64,000 bases of DNA from the NCBI GenBank assembly GCA_016717335.1, contig JADKFS010000001.1:1674001-1738000 (forward strand). Reading direction: 5' to 3'. Source of the stretch: Candidatus Ribeiella danica (lineage in GTDB: Bacteria > Chloroflexota > Chloroflexia > Chloroflexales > Roseiflexaceae). Positions 17,395-26,093 of the stretch are shown here, one piece after another. The position numbers were made by a program, and so were the translations under genes. The notes beneath the pieces are model-generated. The model was not told where the DNA came from and did not search any database. It saw only the letters and a list, made by a program, of their open reading frames with translations. The stretch's first letter is position 1. Each line of letters starts with the position of its first letter.

Positions 17395-17994
17395 TTATAG
17401 CTGATCGGGCAGCATGGCGGCCCCGCCGTAGCGCTGCTGCAGGTAGCCTTTCAAAAGCTTGCGCGCGTGATACAGGCGCGATTTCACGGTGCCCTCGGGG
17501 CAGTCCAGGATGGTCGCAATCTCGCTGATCGAATAGTCCTGCAGGTAGTGCAGCACCAGCACGGCGCGATGGTTGGGCGGCAGCTGGTCGAGCATCGCCC
17601 GCACCGTGGCCTGAAGCTCGTGCTGCTCGGCGATATGCTCGGGCGAGCGCAGCGCCGGGGCGCGCAGGCGCTCGGCCAGGGCGTGAAACGGCTCGCTCCA
17701 GAAGCTGCGGCGCCGGGCCTGGTTATAGGCGAGGTTCGCGGCAACCCGATAGAGCCAGGGCAGCAGCGGCAGCGTATCGTCGAGCTGCGCGGCGTGGCTA
17801 TACAGGCGATAGAACGTATCCTGCAGAATCTCCTCGGCCGTCTCGGCATCGCGGGTGATGCCGTACGCGAGCTGGTGGATCTGGCGCTGGTAGCGAGCAA
17901 ACAGCAGCTCCAGCGCCGCGATCTGCCCCTGGGCAACCTGGCGAAGAAGTGCGGCGTCGTCGCCGGCGTTGTCAGGAAGGCATCTCTCGCTCAT
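17395..17994 (-). CDS. ECF-type RNA polymerase sigma factor
   Basis: About 199 residues with sigma region 2 (LFARYQRQIHQLAYGITRD, then EEILQDTFYRLYSHA and LLPWLYRVAANLAYNQARR) and region 4 (LPPNHRAVLVLHYLQDYSIS, EIATILDCPEGTVKSRLYHA). The start at ATG 17994 (MSERCLPDN) is preferred over 18036; AAAGGAG lies about 14 bases upstream. No anti-sigma factor or zinc-binding ZAS domain is next to it. Instead a soluble-GAF histidine kinase follows after one base, which suggests the kinase may take part in its control (inference). Confidence 0.92.
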   Translation of the reverse strand: MSERCLPDNAGDDAALLRQVAQGQIAALELLFARYQRQIHQLAYGITRDAETAEEILQDTFYRLYSHAAQLDDTLPLLPWLYRVAANLAYNQARRRSFWSEPFHALAERLRAPALRSPEHIAEQHELQATVRAMLDQLPPNHRAVLVLHYLQDYSISEIATILDCPEGTVKSRLYHARKLLKGYLQQRYGGAAMLPDQL

Positions 17995-18044
17995 ATGCGT
18001 GTCGTTGACTCCTTTGTCGACGACCCTTACGATCATTCAAAGCA

Positions 18045-18080
18045 GGTGGGGCGTGGGGAGAACCTTCCCCACGCCCCACC
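18045..18080. terminator. Hairpin between mdh and the ECF sigma gene
   Basis: GGTGGGGCGTGGGG (18045-18058) and its exact complement (18067-18080) with an 8-base centre that can pair partly. It follows the mdh stop on the minus strand. No U-tract. Confidence 0.6.
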
Positions 18081-18083
18081 GCG

Positions 18084-19013
18084 CTACATCGCCTTGAGCG
18101 CCTCGATCGAGGATTTGACCACCTCAGCGCTCTTCTTGACCTGCGCCATCTCCGCATCGTTCAGCGGAAGCTCGATCACCTTCTGGACGCCGCCGGCGCC
18201 GAGCACGACCGGCACGCCGAAGTACATATCGCTGAGGCCATACTCGCCCTCCAGGTAGGCCGCGACGGGCAGCACGCGCTTCTTGTCGCGCAGCACCGCC
18301 TCGACCATCTGGACCGTGGCGGCGCTTGGCGCGTAGTAGGCGCTGCCGGTCTTGAGCAGGTTGACGATCTCGCCGCCACCCTTGCGCGCGCGGTCGACGA
18401 TCGCGTTGAGCCGGGCCTCGGGGATGAACTCGGTGACCGGGATGCCGCCGATCGTCGTAAAGCGCGGCAGCGGGACCATCTCATCGCCGTGGCCGCCCAT
18501 CAGCATCGCCTGAATATCCTCGACCGACACGCCGGCCTCCATGGCGATGAAGGTGCGATACCGTGCGCTGTCGAGCACGCCGGCCTGGCCGATCACGCGC
18601 TCCTTGGGGAACCCGCTGACCTGCCGGGCCAGGTAGGCCATGGTGTCAAGCGGGTTGTTGACCATGATGATGACCGCGTTGGGCGAGAGCGGCGCGGCCT
18701 TGGAGATACAGTCGCGCGTGATATTGGCGTTCACCTTGATCAGGTCTTCGCGGCTCATGCCCGGCTTGCGGGGCGCGCCGGAGGTGACGACGATCACGTC
18801 GGAGTTGGCCGTATCGGCGTAGTCGTTGGTGCCGGTGATGTGCAGGTCGAAGCCTTCGATCGGGCTGGACTCGAGCAGGTCGAGCCCTTTGCCCTGCGGG
18901 ATCCCCTCCACAATGTCGACCAGCACGATGTCGCCGAGCTCCTTGGCCGCGATCCAATGCGCAGCTGTCGAGCCGACGAAGCCCGCGCCAATCACAGTGA
19001 TTTTCGGTCGCAT
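18084..19013 (-). CDS. mdh: Malate dehydrogenase (LDH-like)
   Basis: A 309-residue NAD-dependent malate dehydrogenase interconverting malate and oxaloacetate. Motifs: MRPKITVIGAGFVGSTAAHW (Rossmann), VDIVEGIPQGKGLDL (Asp for NAD), SGAPRKPGMSREDL (substrate arginines), VNNPLDTMAYL and MGGHGDEMVPLPR (catalytic His). The combination with malate-type arginine R-K-P-G-M-S-R supports malate over lactate. The ATG at 19013 has GGAGAG just upstream; the longer frame to 19037 lacks one. Confidence 0.95.
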   Translation of the reverse strand: MRPKITVIGAGFVGSTAAHWIAAKELGDIVLVDIVEGIPQGKGLDLLESSPIEGFDLHITGTNDYADTANSDVIVVTSGAPRKPGMSREDLIKVNANITRDCISKAAPLSPNAVIIMVNNPLDTMAYLARQVSGFPKERVIGQAGVLDSARYRTFIAMEAGVSVEDIQAMLMGGHGDEMVPLPRFTTIGGIPVTEFIPEARLNAIVDRARKGGGEIVNLLKTGSAYYAPSAATVQMVEAVLRDKKRVLPVAAYLEGEYGLSDMYFGVPVVLGAGGVQKVIELPLNDAEMAQVKKSAEVVKSSIEALKAM

Positions 19014-19116
19014 ATGTCTCTCCTTTTTCAACCACACGACGAACGCACAAAGACGTGGGAACCTTTATATTCAACCATGTCTGCGGATCGCGGCGGTTAC
19101 ATTTTCTTAACGCCTA

Positions 19117-19125
19117 GTATAGCAC
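19117..19125 (-). promoter_or_regulatory. Extended -10 promoter for mdh
   Basis: TGCTATACT on the minus strand about 105 bp before the mdh ATG, without a good -35. Confidence 0.5.
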
Positions 19126-19143
19126 TAGTCGCATCTCTGCTCG

Positions 19144-20079
19144 TCAGCGCTGCGCGGCCGCCCGCGCCCTGAGCTTGTCGAGCGCGGCCAGGAGATCGGA
19201 TGGCAGCGGCGACTCGAACTCGGCCCAGCTATTGGTCGACGGCAGGGCGAACCCGAGCCGGTAGGCGTGCAGAAACTGCCGAGTCAGCCCGAACGTCGCG
19301 CGCGGCTTGCGCGGGCCGTAGAGCGGGTCGCCGACGACGGGCCGGCTCTTGTAGGCGAAGTGGACTCGGATCTGGTGCGTCCGCCCGGTCTCGAGCCGTG
19401 CCTCGATCAGCGTATACTCGCCCAGATCCTCGAGCACCCGCCAGCGCGTGCGCGCCTCGCGCCCGCCGGCGACGATCGCCTGGCGCATGCGGTCGGTCGG
19501 GTGGCGCGCGATCGGCGCGTCGATCAGCCCCTCCGGCTCCTTGAAGCGCCCCTCCACGACGACGAGGTAGGCCTTAGCCATCGTGCGCGCCTGCTGCTGG
19601 GCCTGCAGGTGATGGCGGGCCTGGTCGTTCCGGGCGACCACCAGCAGGCCGGAGGTGTCGCGGTCGAGCCGGTGAACGATGCCGGGCCGCAGGTCGCTCC
19701 CAACCGTAATATCGGGGTAGCGCGCCAGCAGCGCGTTCACCAGCGTGCCATCCAGGTGCCCCGGCGCCGGGTGGACGACCATCCCGGCCGGCTTGTCGAT
19801 CACCACGACATCCGCATCCTCGTAGACCACTTCGAGCGGAATATCCTGGGCCACCAGATCGGTCGGCTGCGGGATCGGCCGGTAGATCGTGACGACATCG
19901 CCGACGTGGAGCTGTGCGCTCGGCCGCGCGTCGCGATCGTTGAGTCGAATGTGCGCGTCTTCGATCAGCTGACGGGCATAGCTGCGCGAGAGATCGGGCA
20001 CCTTCGCCGCCGCGAAGCGATCGAGCCGCTGCCCCTCGTCGTCGCGCTCGACCAGCAGGCGGACAACTTCCTCAGTCAA
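19144..20079 (-). CDS. RluD/RluA-family rRNA pseudouridine synthase
   Basis: A 311-residue enzyme that converts uridine to pseudouridine in structured RNA, most likely 23S rRNA. An S4 RNA-binding domain spans about 15-75 (QRLDRFAAAKVPDLSRSYAR). The catalytic domain has VVIDKPAGMVVHPAPGH, GIVHRLDRDTSGLLVVA (catalytic Asp) and LETGRTHQIRVHFAY. The start codon is TTG at 20079 with GGAG 9 bases upstream. It follows lspA with a 63-bp gap, a very common arrangement. Confidence 0.94.
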   Translation of the reverse strand: MTEEVVRLLVERDDEGQRLDRFAAAKVPDLSRSYARQLIEDAHIRLNDRDARPSAQLHVGDVVTIYRPIPQPTDLVAQDIPLEVVYEDADVVVIDKPAGMVVHPAPGHLDGTLVNALLARYPDITVGSDLRPGIVHRLDRDTSGLLVVARNDQARHHLQAQQQARTMAKAYLVVVEGRFKEPEGLIDAPIARHPTDRMRQAIVAGGREARTRWRVLEDLGEYTLIEARLETGRTHQIRVHFAYKSRPVVGDPLYGPRKPRATFGLTRQFLHAYRLGFALPSTNSWAEFESPLPSDLLAALDKLRARAAAQR

Positions 20080-20142
20080 ATCCCGAACTCCATCCCCTCA
20101 AGCGCCCACGAGCCGCCACGAGGCGCAGCGAACGCGGGCCGG

Positions 20143-20709
20143 CTACTGCCGATCGCTGCCGCGCGGCCACTGGTCCTGGCCGAGCAGCTCGCCAAGCAGC
20201 GCGTCGTCGGCCGGGGCCGGGCCGGCAGCGCCGCTCTTCTCGCCGATCAGCACGAGGTAGCCGGCCAGCATAATCACCCCGACTGTGATCGCGCTATCGG
20301 CCGCATTGAAGATGCCGGGGAACCAGCTCACGTGCACGAAGTCGATCACGAAGCCAATCCGCAGCCGATCGATAATATTGCCGATCGCGCCGCCCACGAT
20401 CAGGCCCAGGCTCAGCTGGACCCACGGCCGATTATTCGGCAGCTGGTAGCGGTAGAAGAGTATCGCGCCGATGCTGATCAGCACCGACGTGATGGTGAAG
20501 AAGTAAGGGATATTCTGGAACAGCCCGAAGGCGACGCCGTTATTCTTGACAAGCGTCAGGCTGAGCCACGAGCCAAGCAGCGGCCGCGAGCTACCTTCAA
20601 TCGGACCTAGCTCACGCCAGATCCAGGCCTTACTCAGCTGATCGATGAAGATCACCAACACCGCGACCAGTGCCGGCCGCGCCCAACGTTGCCGTAGCTC
20701 CTCGCGCAC
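20143..20709 (-). CDS. lspA: Lipoprotein signal peptidase
   Basis: A 188-residue membrane aspartyl protease that cleaves the signal peptide of prolipoproteins. It has four hydrophobic segments. The catalytic aspartates lie in IGNIIDRLRIGFVIDFVHV and FNAADSAITVG. KNNGVAFGLF is the usual NxGxAF motif. A GTG start at 20709 is preceded by GGAGATCGAC. The tail of about 25 residues (PAPADDALLGELLGQDQ) is longer than usual and polar. Confidence 0.95.
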   Translation of the reverse strand: MREELRQRWARPALVAVLVIFIDQLSKAWIWRELGPIEGSSRPLLGSWLSLTLVKNNGVAFGLFQNIPYFFTITSVLISIGAILFYRYQLPNNRPWVQLSLGLIVGGAIGNIIDRLRIGFVIDFVHVSWFPGIFNAADSAITVGVIMLAGYLVLIGEKSGAAGPAPADDALLGELLGQDQWPRGSDRQ

Positions 20710-20868
20710 GTCGATCTCCGATACGTGATTGGCGAAGCGGGAACGTCGAGGAGCGATCGGTCCCGCTGGCGGGGGAGCCCGCGGCCCCTCCCACGCCTCA
20801 CGGCGGCACGGTCTCGAACGTGTCCTACGACGCCAATCGCTTGATGTTCCAAGGGCAGGGCCGCCGCA

Positions 20869-21228
20869 TCAGCGCTGGTGCTCGACCTCAGACTGACAGG
20901 TAATGCAGAATGTGGCGGAGGGGTGGGCCTCAAGCCGCTCCAGGCCAATCTCTTTGCCACAGCGAGCGCAGATGCCGTAGGAGCCTTCGTCGAGCCGGTG
21001 CAGCGCTAGCTCGACCTGATCGAGCAGCGACTTGGCGTTGCTGCGCAGCGCCAGATTACGCTCACGCTCAAACAGCTCCGAGGCGTCATCGCCAACGTGA
21101 TTCCCAACGCCAGAATCGTCCTGCTGGCTCTGGGTTTCGATCACCAGATCCTCGATATCGCGCTGCAGCGACTGGCGCTGTTCCTCGAGACGTGTGCGGA
21201 TATTCGCGAGTGCTACTTCACGTGCCAT
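20869..21228 (-). CDS. TraR/DksA-type zinc-finger protein
   Basis: A 119-residue protein with an N-terminal coiled coil (LANIRTRLEEQRQSLQRDIE) and a C4 zinc finger (GICARCGKEIG ... FCITCQSEV). It resembles RNA polymerase secondary-channel proteins of the DksA superfamily or YteA-like proteins; the DxxDxA tip motif of true DksA is not clear. It heads the lspA-rluD cluster. Confidence 0.88.
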   Translation of the reverse strand: MAREVALANIRTRLEEQRQSLQRDIEDLVIETQSQQDDSGVGNHVGDDASELFERERNLALRSNAKSLLDQVELALHRLDEGSYGICARCGKEIGLERLEAHPSATFCITCQSEVEHQR

Positions 21229-21516
21229 ATCCCCACTCCTTTCCGTAGATCCCCGGCTACCATAACCACGGCTCGCATCCTCGCGAGAGATCGGAGTCGT
21301 ACGCCAGCCGCCTCGTGCAGGCGGTCACGGATTCCGATCCTGAGCATGGGGCGTGATAGACGATCGGCGATAGCTGACGCTATGGATAGCGATGGTCAGA
21401 GCGCCGATCGTATGTGCGATAACCTGTACTAAGCGAGGTGTGAGCCGACCGTTGGTCGCTCCACACCTCGCGGGCTGTCGGGCTCATTATTACGAAGCGG
21501 AACCTTGTCAATGAAA

Positions 21517-21525
21517 ATTATACCA
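21517..21525 (-). promoter_or_regulatory. Extended -10 promoter upstream of the zinc-finger gene
   Basis: TGGTATAAT on the minus strand, nearly 290 bp before the start at 21228. The leader between (21229-21510) contains an inverted ACGATCGGCG pair (about 21359 and 21406) and no gene. Confidence 0.4.
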
Positions 21526-21605
21526 TATCGTGATGCGGGCGACTGTTTAGGGTCGTAAACAAAAGGCGCACATAGCGCACCGCAGACAGGCGACAAGGTA
21601 GCCCC

Positions 21606-21650
21606 CACATTGCCGCGCCGGAGCGAGGCAACGTGGAGGCAGACAGGCTA
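21606..21650. terminator. Imperfect hairpin after yggT
   Basis: GCCCCCACATTGCC and GGCAACGTGGAGGC flank a 12-base loop (12 of 14 pair). It sits downstream of the yggT stop on the minus strand. Confidence 0.35.
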
Positions 21651-21672
21651 AGCGCTACCGTCTGGGCGCCTG

Positions 21673-22194
21673 TCAGAAATTGCGCGTGGCGCCGGGGCGC
21701 GCCGGCGCATAGACCAGGTCGACCAGGCGAGCCAGGCCATAGGCCAGGAGCGAGTAGACGATGATCCCGACCAGCGAGGCCCACTCGATCAGCGACCCGC
21801 CGATCGCCGGCTCGGCGAAGATGCCCTGGAAGGGCAGCGCGAAGGGCCGGCTCAGCCCATAGATCAGGCCGACGAACGGGCTGACCTCGTTGGCGCCAAG
21901 CAGCAGCAGCACGAACCGCAGCAGCAGCAGCACGTTGATCGCGCCGAAGACAAAGTAGATTACCTGCTTGACCCGATCGGCCGTGGCCGCGCGCCGGGTC
22001 GCGTCGCTAGGCACGCGCACGTGCTCGGACTGGACCACCTGGTCGCCGTAGGGGCCGGCGACGCGCTCCTGGTAGATCTCGCGCGAGGCGTCGTCCAGCG
22101 GCGCGCCGGCGGAATCGGTCACCGTCTCCTGGTAGATCTCGCGCCGCTGCCCCGCGGGCCGGTCGGTTTCGCGATAGCGGTCAGGCTCAGTCAT
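21673..22194 (-). CDS. YggT-family membrane protein with N-terminal tail
   Basis: A 173-residue protein. Residues 1-75 are polar, with a duplicated REIYQETV / REIYQERV motif. Residues about 80-165 hold YggT-type membrane helices (VKQVIYFVFGAINVLLLLRF, LLLGANEVSPFVGLIYGLSRP, FALPFQGIF). YggT proteins are linked to cell division and osmotic response in other bacteria, but their biochemical role is unsettled. ATG 22194 has AAAGGAGG upstream, so the much longer open frame is ignored. Confidence 0.85.
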   Translation of the reverse strand: MTEPDRYRETDRPAGQRREIYQETVTDSAGAPLDDASREIYQERVAGPYGDQVVQSEHVRVPSDATRRAATADRVKQVIYFVFGAINVLLLLRFVLLLLGANEVSPFVGLIYGLSRPFALPFQGIFAEPAIGGSLIEWASLVGIIVYSLLAYGLARLVDLVYAPARPGATRNF

Positions 22195-22366
22195 CGTCGT
22201 GCCTCCTTTTGATCCAGATCGTGTGTCTGGCATGGCAGGAGAGCATGAGTGCAATTGGCGTGCCGGGAGATTGATCTGGCCGGAGCGGGGCTTCGGCACA
22301 GCCAAAACCACCGCCCCGGCCAGGTTTCTCCCATCTACTGGCTGCTGACTGCGCTCTGTGCTGGCG

Positions 22367-22993
22367 CTAGGCCGTATCGACCGGGCGGTAGCCGCCCAGC
22401 CCGCTCGGCGTGAATGTCTCGCCAAGCGAGTGGAGCAGCGAGGCCACGATAATTAGCTCCTCGCGCAGCGCCTCGCGCAGCGCCTCGGGCGTGCGCTCCG
22501 ACCACAGGTCGCCCAGGTCGGTGACATTCGTCCCGACCAGCTGGACATACGCCAGCGTCGGGCGCTCGCCGCTGCTGCGATAGCCGCGCCGGACCTCGAC
22601 GGCGATGTACTCTGTCGGCGTCGGCATATCGGGCGCGGCGCGGCGCAGCGCGGCGCGGACGGCGGCGTTGAACCCGCGCGTCAGGTCGACATCGCCGCGG
22701 TCGCCCTGGCTGCGCACGTCGACGGTGTAGGTCCAGGCCAGCTCGAGCACGCCCGGCGAGATCTCGCGCCCCTCGGAGTGCAGCTGGTGCGCCGGCGTCC
22801 AGGTGAAGCTCAGCTCGACCCACGGGGGCGAGGTGCCCTCGGTCAGCGGCTCGGGGTGCTCGGGGAACAGTTCAACGCGGTAGATGCGCTCGAGCGTATC
22901 CGGCTGTACGCTCTCGGCCAGCAGATGGTCGTGGAGACCGGCCATCAGCCAGGCATCTTCCAGGCCGGCCGCAATTTCGTCGTAGGTGATCAC
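22367..22993 (-). CDS. Protein of unknown family, similar to the 57636 gene product
   Basis: A 208-residue soluble, acidic protein that I do not recognise. It opens MITYDEIAAGLEDAWLMAGL and has a beta-rich middle (WVELSFTWTPAHQLHSEGR) and a helical C terminus (EALREALREELIIVASLLH). The start resembles the 231-residue protein at 57636 (MLTYENFVAVLLTAIEQTDL; later a proline-rich turn and an F-x-W-x-P segment), so the two are probably distant paralogues. No signal peptide or membrane segment. GC codon use matches the neighbours. Confidence 0.7.
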   Translation of the reverse strand: MITYDEIAAGLEDAWLMAGLHDHLLAESVQPDTLERIYRVELFPEHPEPLTEGTSPPWVELSFTWTPAHQLHSEGREISPGVLELAWTYTVDVRSQGDRGDVDLTRGFNAAVRAALRRAAPDMPTPTEYIAVEVRRGYRSSGERPTLAYVQLVGTNVTDLGDLWSERTPEALREALREELIIVASLLHSLGETFTPSGLGGYRPVDTA

Positions 22994-23068
22994 GCTGTTC
23001 CTCTAGCTGAAGTTTAGTGTTGCCTATTGTACTGCTAAGCGCAGGCGCAGGCAACTGAGACTTGCTCC

Positions 23069-23280
23069 GGGGGCTGCGCGCCCCCACGTCCCCGCGGGCG
23101 GGCTGCGCGCCCCCCATGCGCTGCAGTCGGGGGCCTGCGCGCCCCCACGTCCCCGCGGGCGGGCTGCGCGCCCCCCATGCGCTGCAGTCGGGGGCCTGCG
23201 CGGCCCCCGTGCCCCCGCGGGCGGGGGTGGGCCGCCACCCCCGCCGCCCCCCGGCCGGGGCGTGCGCCCCTGGACCCCAA
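23069..23280. repeat. GC-rich tandem repeat, about 60-61 bp period
   Basis: Units begin GGGGGCTGCGCGCCCCC or GGGGGCCTGCGCGCCCCC at 23069, 23129 and 23190, the third incomplete. Each contains small GC hairpins. No coding potential is credited to it. Confidence 0.75.
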
Positions 23281-23450
23281 CATGATGCCGCCTCAGCTTC
23301 AGCGCTTAACGTGGATGCCCAGCAATATTCCTAGAGCGGCGGGTCACAACCCGCCCACTCGGAATGGTGCTAGGCATGCGCCACGATCATTGCAGGTGAG
23401 ATGGCATTCTTTGCCGGAGGGGGGCCGGGGGCGCAGCGCCCCGCAAGCAA
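23270..23450. repeat. Dispersed imperfect palindromic repeat (member 1)
   Basis: Two facing arms around GGATGCC and GATGGCAT with a GGCATGCGCC core and a GGGCGCAGCGCCCC edge. Related stretches lie at 42190-42435 and 57078-57580, and part of one at 63190-63245. No gene is seen in 22994-23523. Confidence 0.55.
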
Positions 23451-23523
23451 GCGCGGAGCCATGGAATAGATCTTGCGCTTGAACCGCTCGTGTCTATCGA
23501 AGGATTCACAAGGAGCAGCGGCC

Positions 23524-24486
23524 ATGTCCGACGGCACAGGTGAGAACAGGCGCGTCTTCGTGGTGCTCAACCCGATGGCCGGCAGCTGCATGGCCGAGGA
23601 CGTGCGGCAGACGCTGGCGCGCCATTTCCAGGATGCGTACGAGGTCTACGAGACCACCGGCGCCGAAGAGGAGAACGTTGCCGAGATCGTGCGCGCGGCG
23701 CTCGCGCGCGGCTTCGGGATAGTCATGGCGATCGGCGGCGACGGAACGGTCTCGGATGTTGCCGAGGCGCTGGTCGGGACCGATGTGCCGATGGGCGTCG
23801 TCGCTGCCGGCACGGCGAATGTGTTCGCCCGCGAGCTGGAGCTGCCGCTCGACATCGAGGGCGCCTGCGCGCTGGTGGCCGACAGGCACGCCACCACGAG
23901 CGTCGACGCGATGAGGATCGGCGACAAGTACTTCGTCCTGCAGATCGGCATCGGCCTTGACTCGCTGATGATCCGCGATACCGACCGCGCCGCCAAGCGC
24001 CGGTTCGGCCGGGCCGCCTATCTCTGGACCGCGTTCACCCGGCTGATCGGCTACCAGCCGGTGCGCTTCACGATCCTGGTCGACGGCAAGCGCAGCCGGC
24101 CGCGCGCGCTGCAGGTGCTGGTCGCCAACGGCGGCGTGCTCGGCGTGCCGCCGTTTCGCTGGGGCCCGCACATCCAGCCGAACGACGGGCGGATCGACGT
24201 CTGCATCGTGAGCGCGCGCACCGTGCTCGACTACCTCGGCGTGACCTGGCACATGCTCACCGGCCAGCAGCGGCGCGACCGCAACGTGCGCTATATTGGG
24301 GCCAGGGACAGCATCACGATCAGCGCCGACCAGCCGCTGCCGGTCCAGGCCGACGGCGAGATCATCGGCGAGACGCCGATCCAGATCCAGGTGGTGCGCG
24401 ACGCCGTGCGCGTGATCGTGCCGGCGACCGAGCAGGAGCAGCCGCGCGAGGCGGTCGACGCCGAGCTTGTCGACGCAGAGGCATAG
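23524..24486 (+). CDS. Diacylglycerol kinase-type lipid kinase
   Basis: A 320-residue member of the YegS/DgkB family, which phosphorylates lipid hydroxyls such as diacylglycerol. The nucleotide-binding segment is VVLNPMAGS and IGGDGTVSDVAEAL, followed by VPMGVVAAGTANVFARELEL. The C-terminal beta-sandwich carries the HIQPNDGRIDVCIV motif. AAGGAG precedes ATG 23524. It ends 3 bp before the PAP2 gene, so the two form an operon acting on phospholipids: a kinase and a phosphatidate-type phosphatase. Confidence 0.92.
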   Translation: MSDGTGENRRVFVVLNPMAGSCMAEDVRQTLARHFQDAYEVYETTGAEEENVAEIVRAALARGFGIVMAIGGDGTVSDVAEALVGTDVPMGVVAAGTANVFARELELPLDIEGACALVADRHATTSVDAMRIGDKYFVLQIGIGLDSLMIRDTDRAAKRRFGRAAYLWTAFTRLIGYQPVRFTILVDGKRSRPRALQVLVANGGVLGVPPFRWGPHIQPNDGRIDVCIVSARTVLDYLGVTWHMLTGQQRRDRNVRYIGARDSITISADQPLPVQADGEIIGETPIQIQVVRDAVRVIVPATEQEQPREAVDAELVDAEA

Positions 24487-24489
24487 CGT

Positions 24490-25539
24490 ATGGAGCAAGA
24501 GCAGATTCCCCCAGCCCAGCCGCGGCCGGAGCGCGAGCCGGGCGACGCGCCGCCGCACCCGTGGGCCGGGCCATCCCCCGAGGCAAAGGCCGCGGCCGAG
24601 CCGGCCAAGGAGGCGGTCGAGCGCGCGCTGAGCGAGATCCAGACGCCCGAGCAGGCCGAGCGGGTCGTCGCCGAAGTGACCGCCGCGACCGCCGGTACAA
24701 CCGAGCAGGAGCTGCGCGAGCAGACGCCGGCCGCGCCCGAGCCAGCCCAGGCAATCCAGTCGGCCGCGGCGACGCCGGGGGCCGAGAAAGCCCCCGCCAC
24801 GCTGGTCGAGGCCGCCCGCCAGGTGGCGGCCAGCTCGGGCGAGACCCGCGAGGCGCTGGAGCAGGCGCTCCACGCCGCGACGAACCCGAGCCAGCAGGCC
24901 GTACAGGCGCCCGAGACTCAGGCGCGGCTCGATCTGCTGCGCGAGGCGATCCTGAAGCAGATGAAGCCGTACCAGGCGCTCGACGCGCGCGTGTTCCTGG
25001 CGATCAACCACCTGCCGCACAACGATATCTCGAACCAGCTGATGTACGTCGTGACGGCGGTGATGAACGGCGGCTTCGGCTGGATCGCCGGCCTGATGGT
25101 CGCCGCGGCGCTCGACCACAACCGCGGGCGCCAGTCGCTGCTGCAGGTCGTGCCGCCGCTCTGGTTCGCCACCATGACCGTCGAGTACCCGATCAAGTAC
25201 TACTTCCGGCGCAAGCGGCCGTTCATCGACATCGTCCAGGCGATCGCGGTCGGGCGCAAGCCGGGCACCTTCTCATTCCCGTCGGGCCACTCGGCCGCGG
25301 CGTTCGCGGGGGCCTGGCTGCTGCGGCGCCACTACCCGAAGCTCACGCCGCTGTGGTACGCGATCGCTGGGCTGGTCGGCTTCTCGCGGATCTACCTGGG
25401 CGCGCACTACCCCGGCGACGTGCTCAGCGGCGCGCTGACCGGCACGGCGCTCGCCGAGGCGACCCGCTGGGTGATCGACCAGGGGGATGAGATCGTCGAG
25501 CCAACGCTGGTGGAGCGCGCGGTCAAAAAGCTCAGCTGA
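24490..25539 (+). CDS. PAP2-family membrane phosphatase with long acidic N-terminal tail
   Basis: A 349-residue protein. Residues 1-150 are Ala/Glu/Gln-rich and probably disordered or helical. The PAP2 domain (about 170-340) shows the three phosphatase motifs: KYYFRRKRP, SFPSGHSAAA and SRIYLGAHYPGDVL, with membrane segments between. It removes phosphate from a lipid or prenyl pyrophosphate. The N-terminal tail is unusual for this family. Start ATG 24490 follows the kinase stop by 3 bp. Confidence 0.9.
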   Translation: MEQEQIPPAQPRPEREPGDAPPHPWAGPSPEAKAAAEPAKEAVERALSEIQTPEQAERVVAEVTAATAGTTEQELREQTPAAPEPAQAIQSAAATPGAEKAPATLVEAARQVAASSGETREALEQALHAATNPSQQAVQAPETQARLDLLREAILKQMKPYQALDARVFLAINHLPHNDISNQLMYVVTAVMNGGFGWIAGLMVAAALDHNRGRQSLLQVVPPLWFATMTVEYPIKYYFRRKRPFIDIVQAIAVGRKPGTFSFPSGHSAAAFAGAWLLRRHYPKLTPLWYAIAGLVGFSRIYLGAHYPGDVLSGALTGTALAEATRWVIDQGDEIVEPTLVERAVKKLS

Positions 25540-25738
25540 GCGTTTGAGGGTTCATAAAAGAATGTCTTCACCTCGCCGTAGTAGATCGACGGCACGCCCG
25601 GGTAGGTGGGCAGCAGCGCGGCCGCCGGCCGGGCGCGCGCCACATCCTCACCCCCGTCCCTGGCAGACTCACGACAGTAGGTAGCCCTGGCACCAGCCAT
25701 GTTTCATCCGCGCCCCAGCTGGAGACCGGGTGGTACGC

Positions 25739-25791
25739 TGGAAAATGGTGTGATGGTTTCGGCTCCGCCGAAACCATCACACCATTTTCCA
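25739..25791. terminator. Perfect 25-bp hairpin
   Basis: 25739-25763 and 25767-25791 are exact reverse complements around a TCC loop. It lies 200 bp after the PAP2 gene, with no U-tract. It is the longest perfect palindrome in the window. Confidence 0.8.
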
Positions 25792-25890
25792 CATCCCCCC
25801 TCGCCCGGCGAGGGGTTCGACTCACCGGCTGTGTAAGCCCTGTGGTAGAGTAAAGCGGTTTAGCCATAGCATACCCCATCCTTCGGAAAA

Positions 25891-25919
25891 TTGACCAAAG
25901 TGCAACTATGCCATAGCAT
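25891..25919 (+). promoter_or_regulatory. Promoter for the GH13 gene
   Basis: TTGACC, a 17-base spacer and TAGCAT, 174 bp before the ATG at 26094. The rest of 25540-26093 shows only the hairpin. Confidence 0.5.
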
Positions 25920-26093
25920 GTAGCAACGACAGTCGCAGGCGACCGACGGCGCATAGCCAACCTCTCAGCTGGCCGCAGCACCGCCGGTGGCTCGGGGAAG
26001 ATCCGCCTGGGCCAAGGGGAAGCAGCCGATCGAGCCTGGCGGCGCTCACGCTTGATGCGCCGGGCCGTTTTGGCGACACATTGAGAGGGAACT

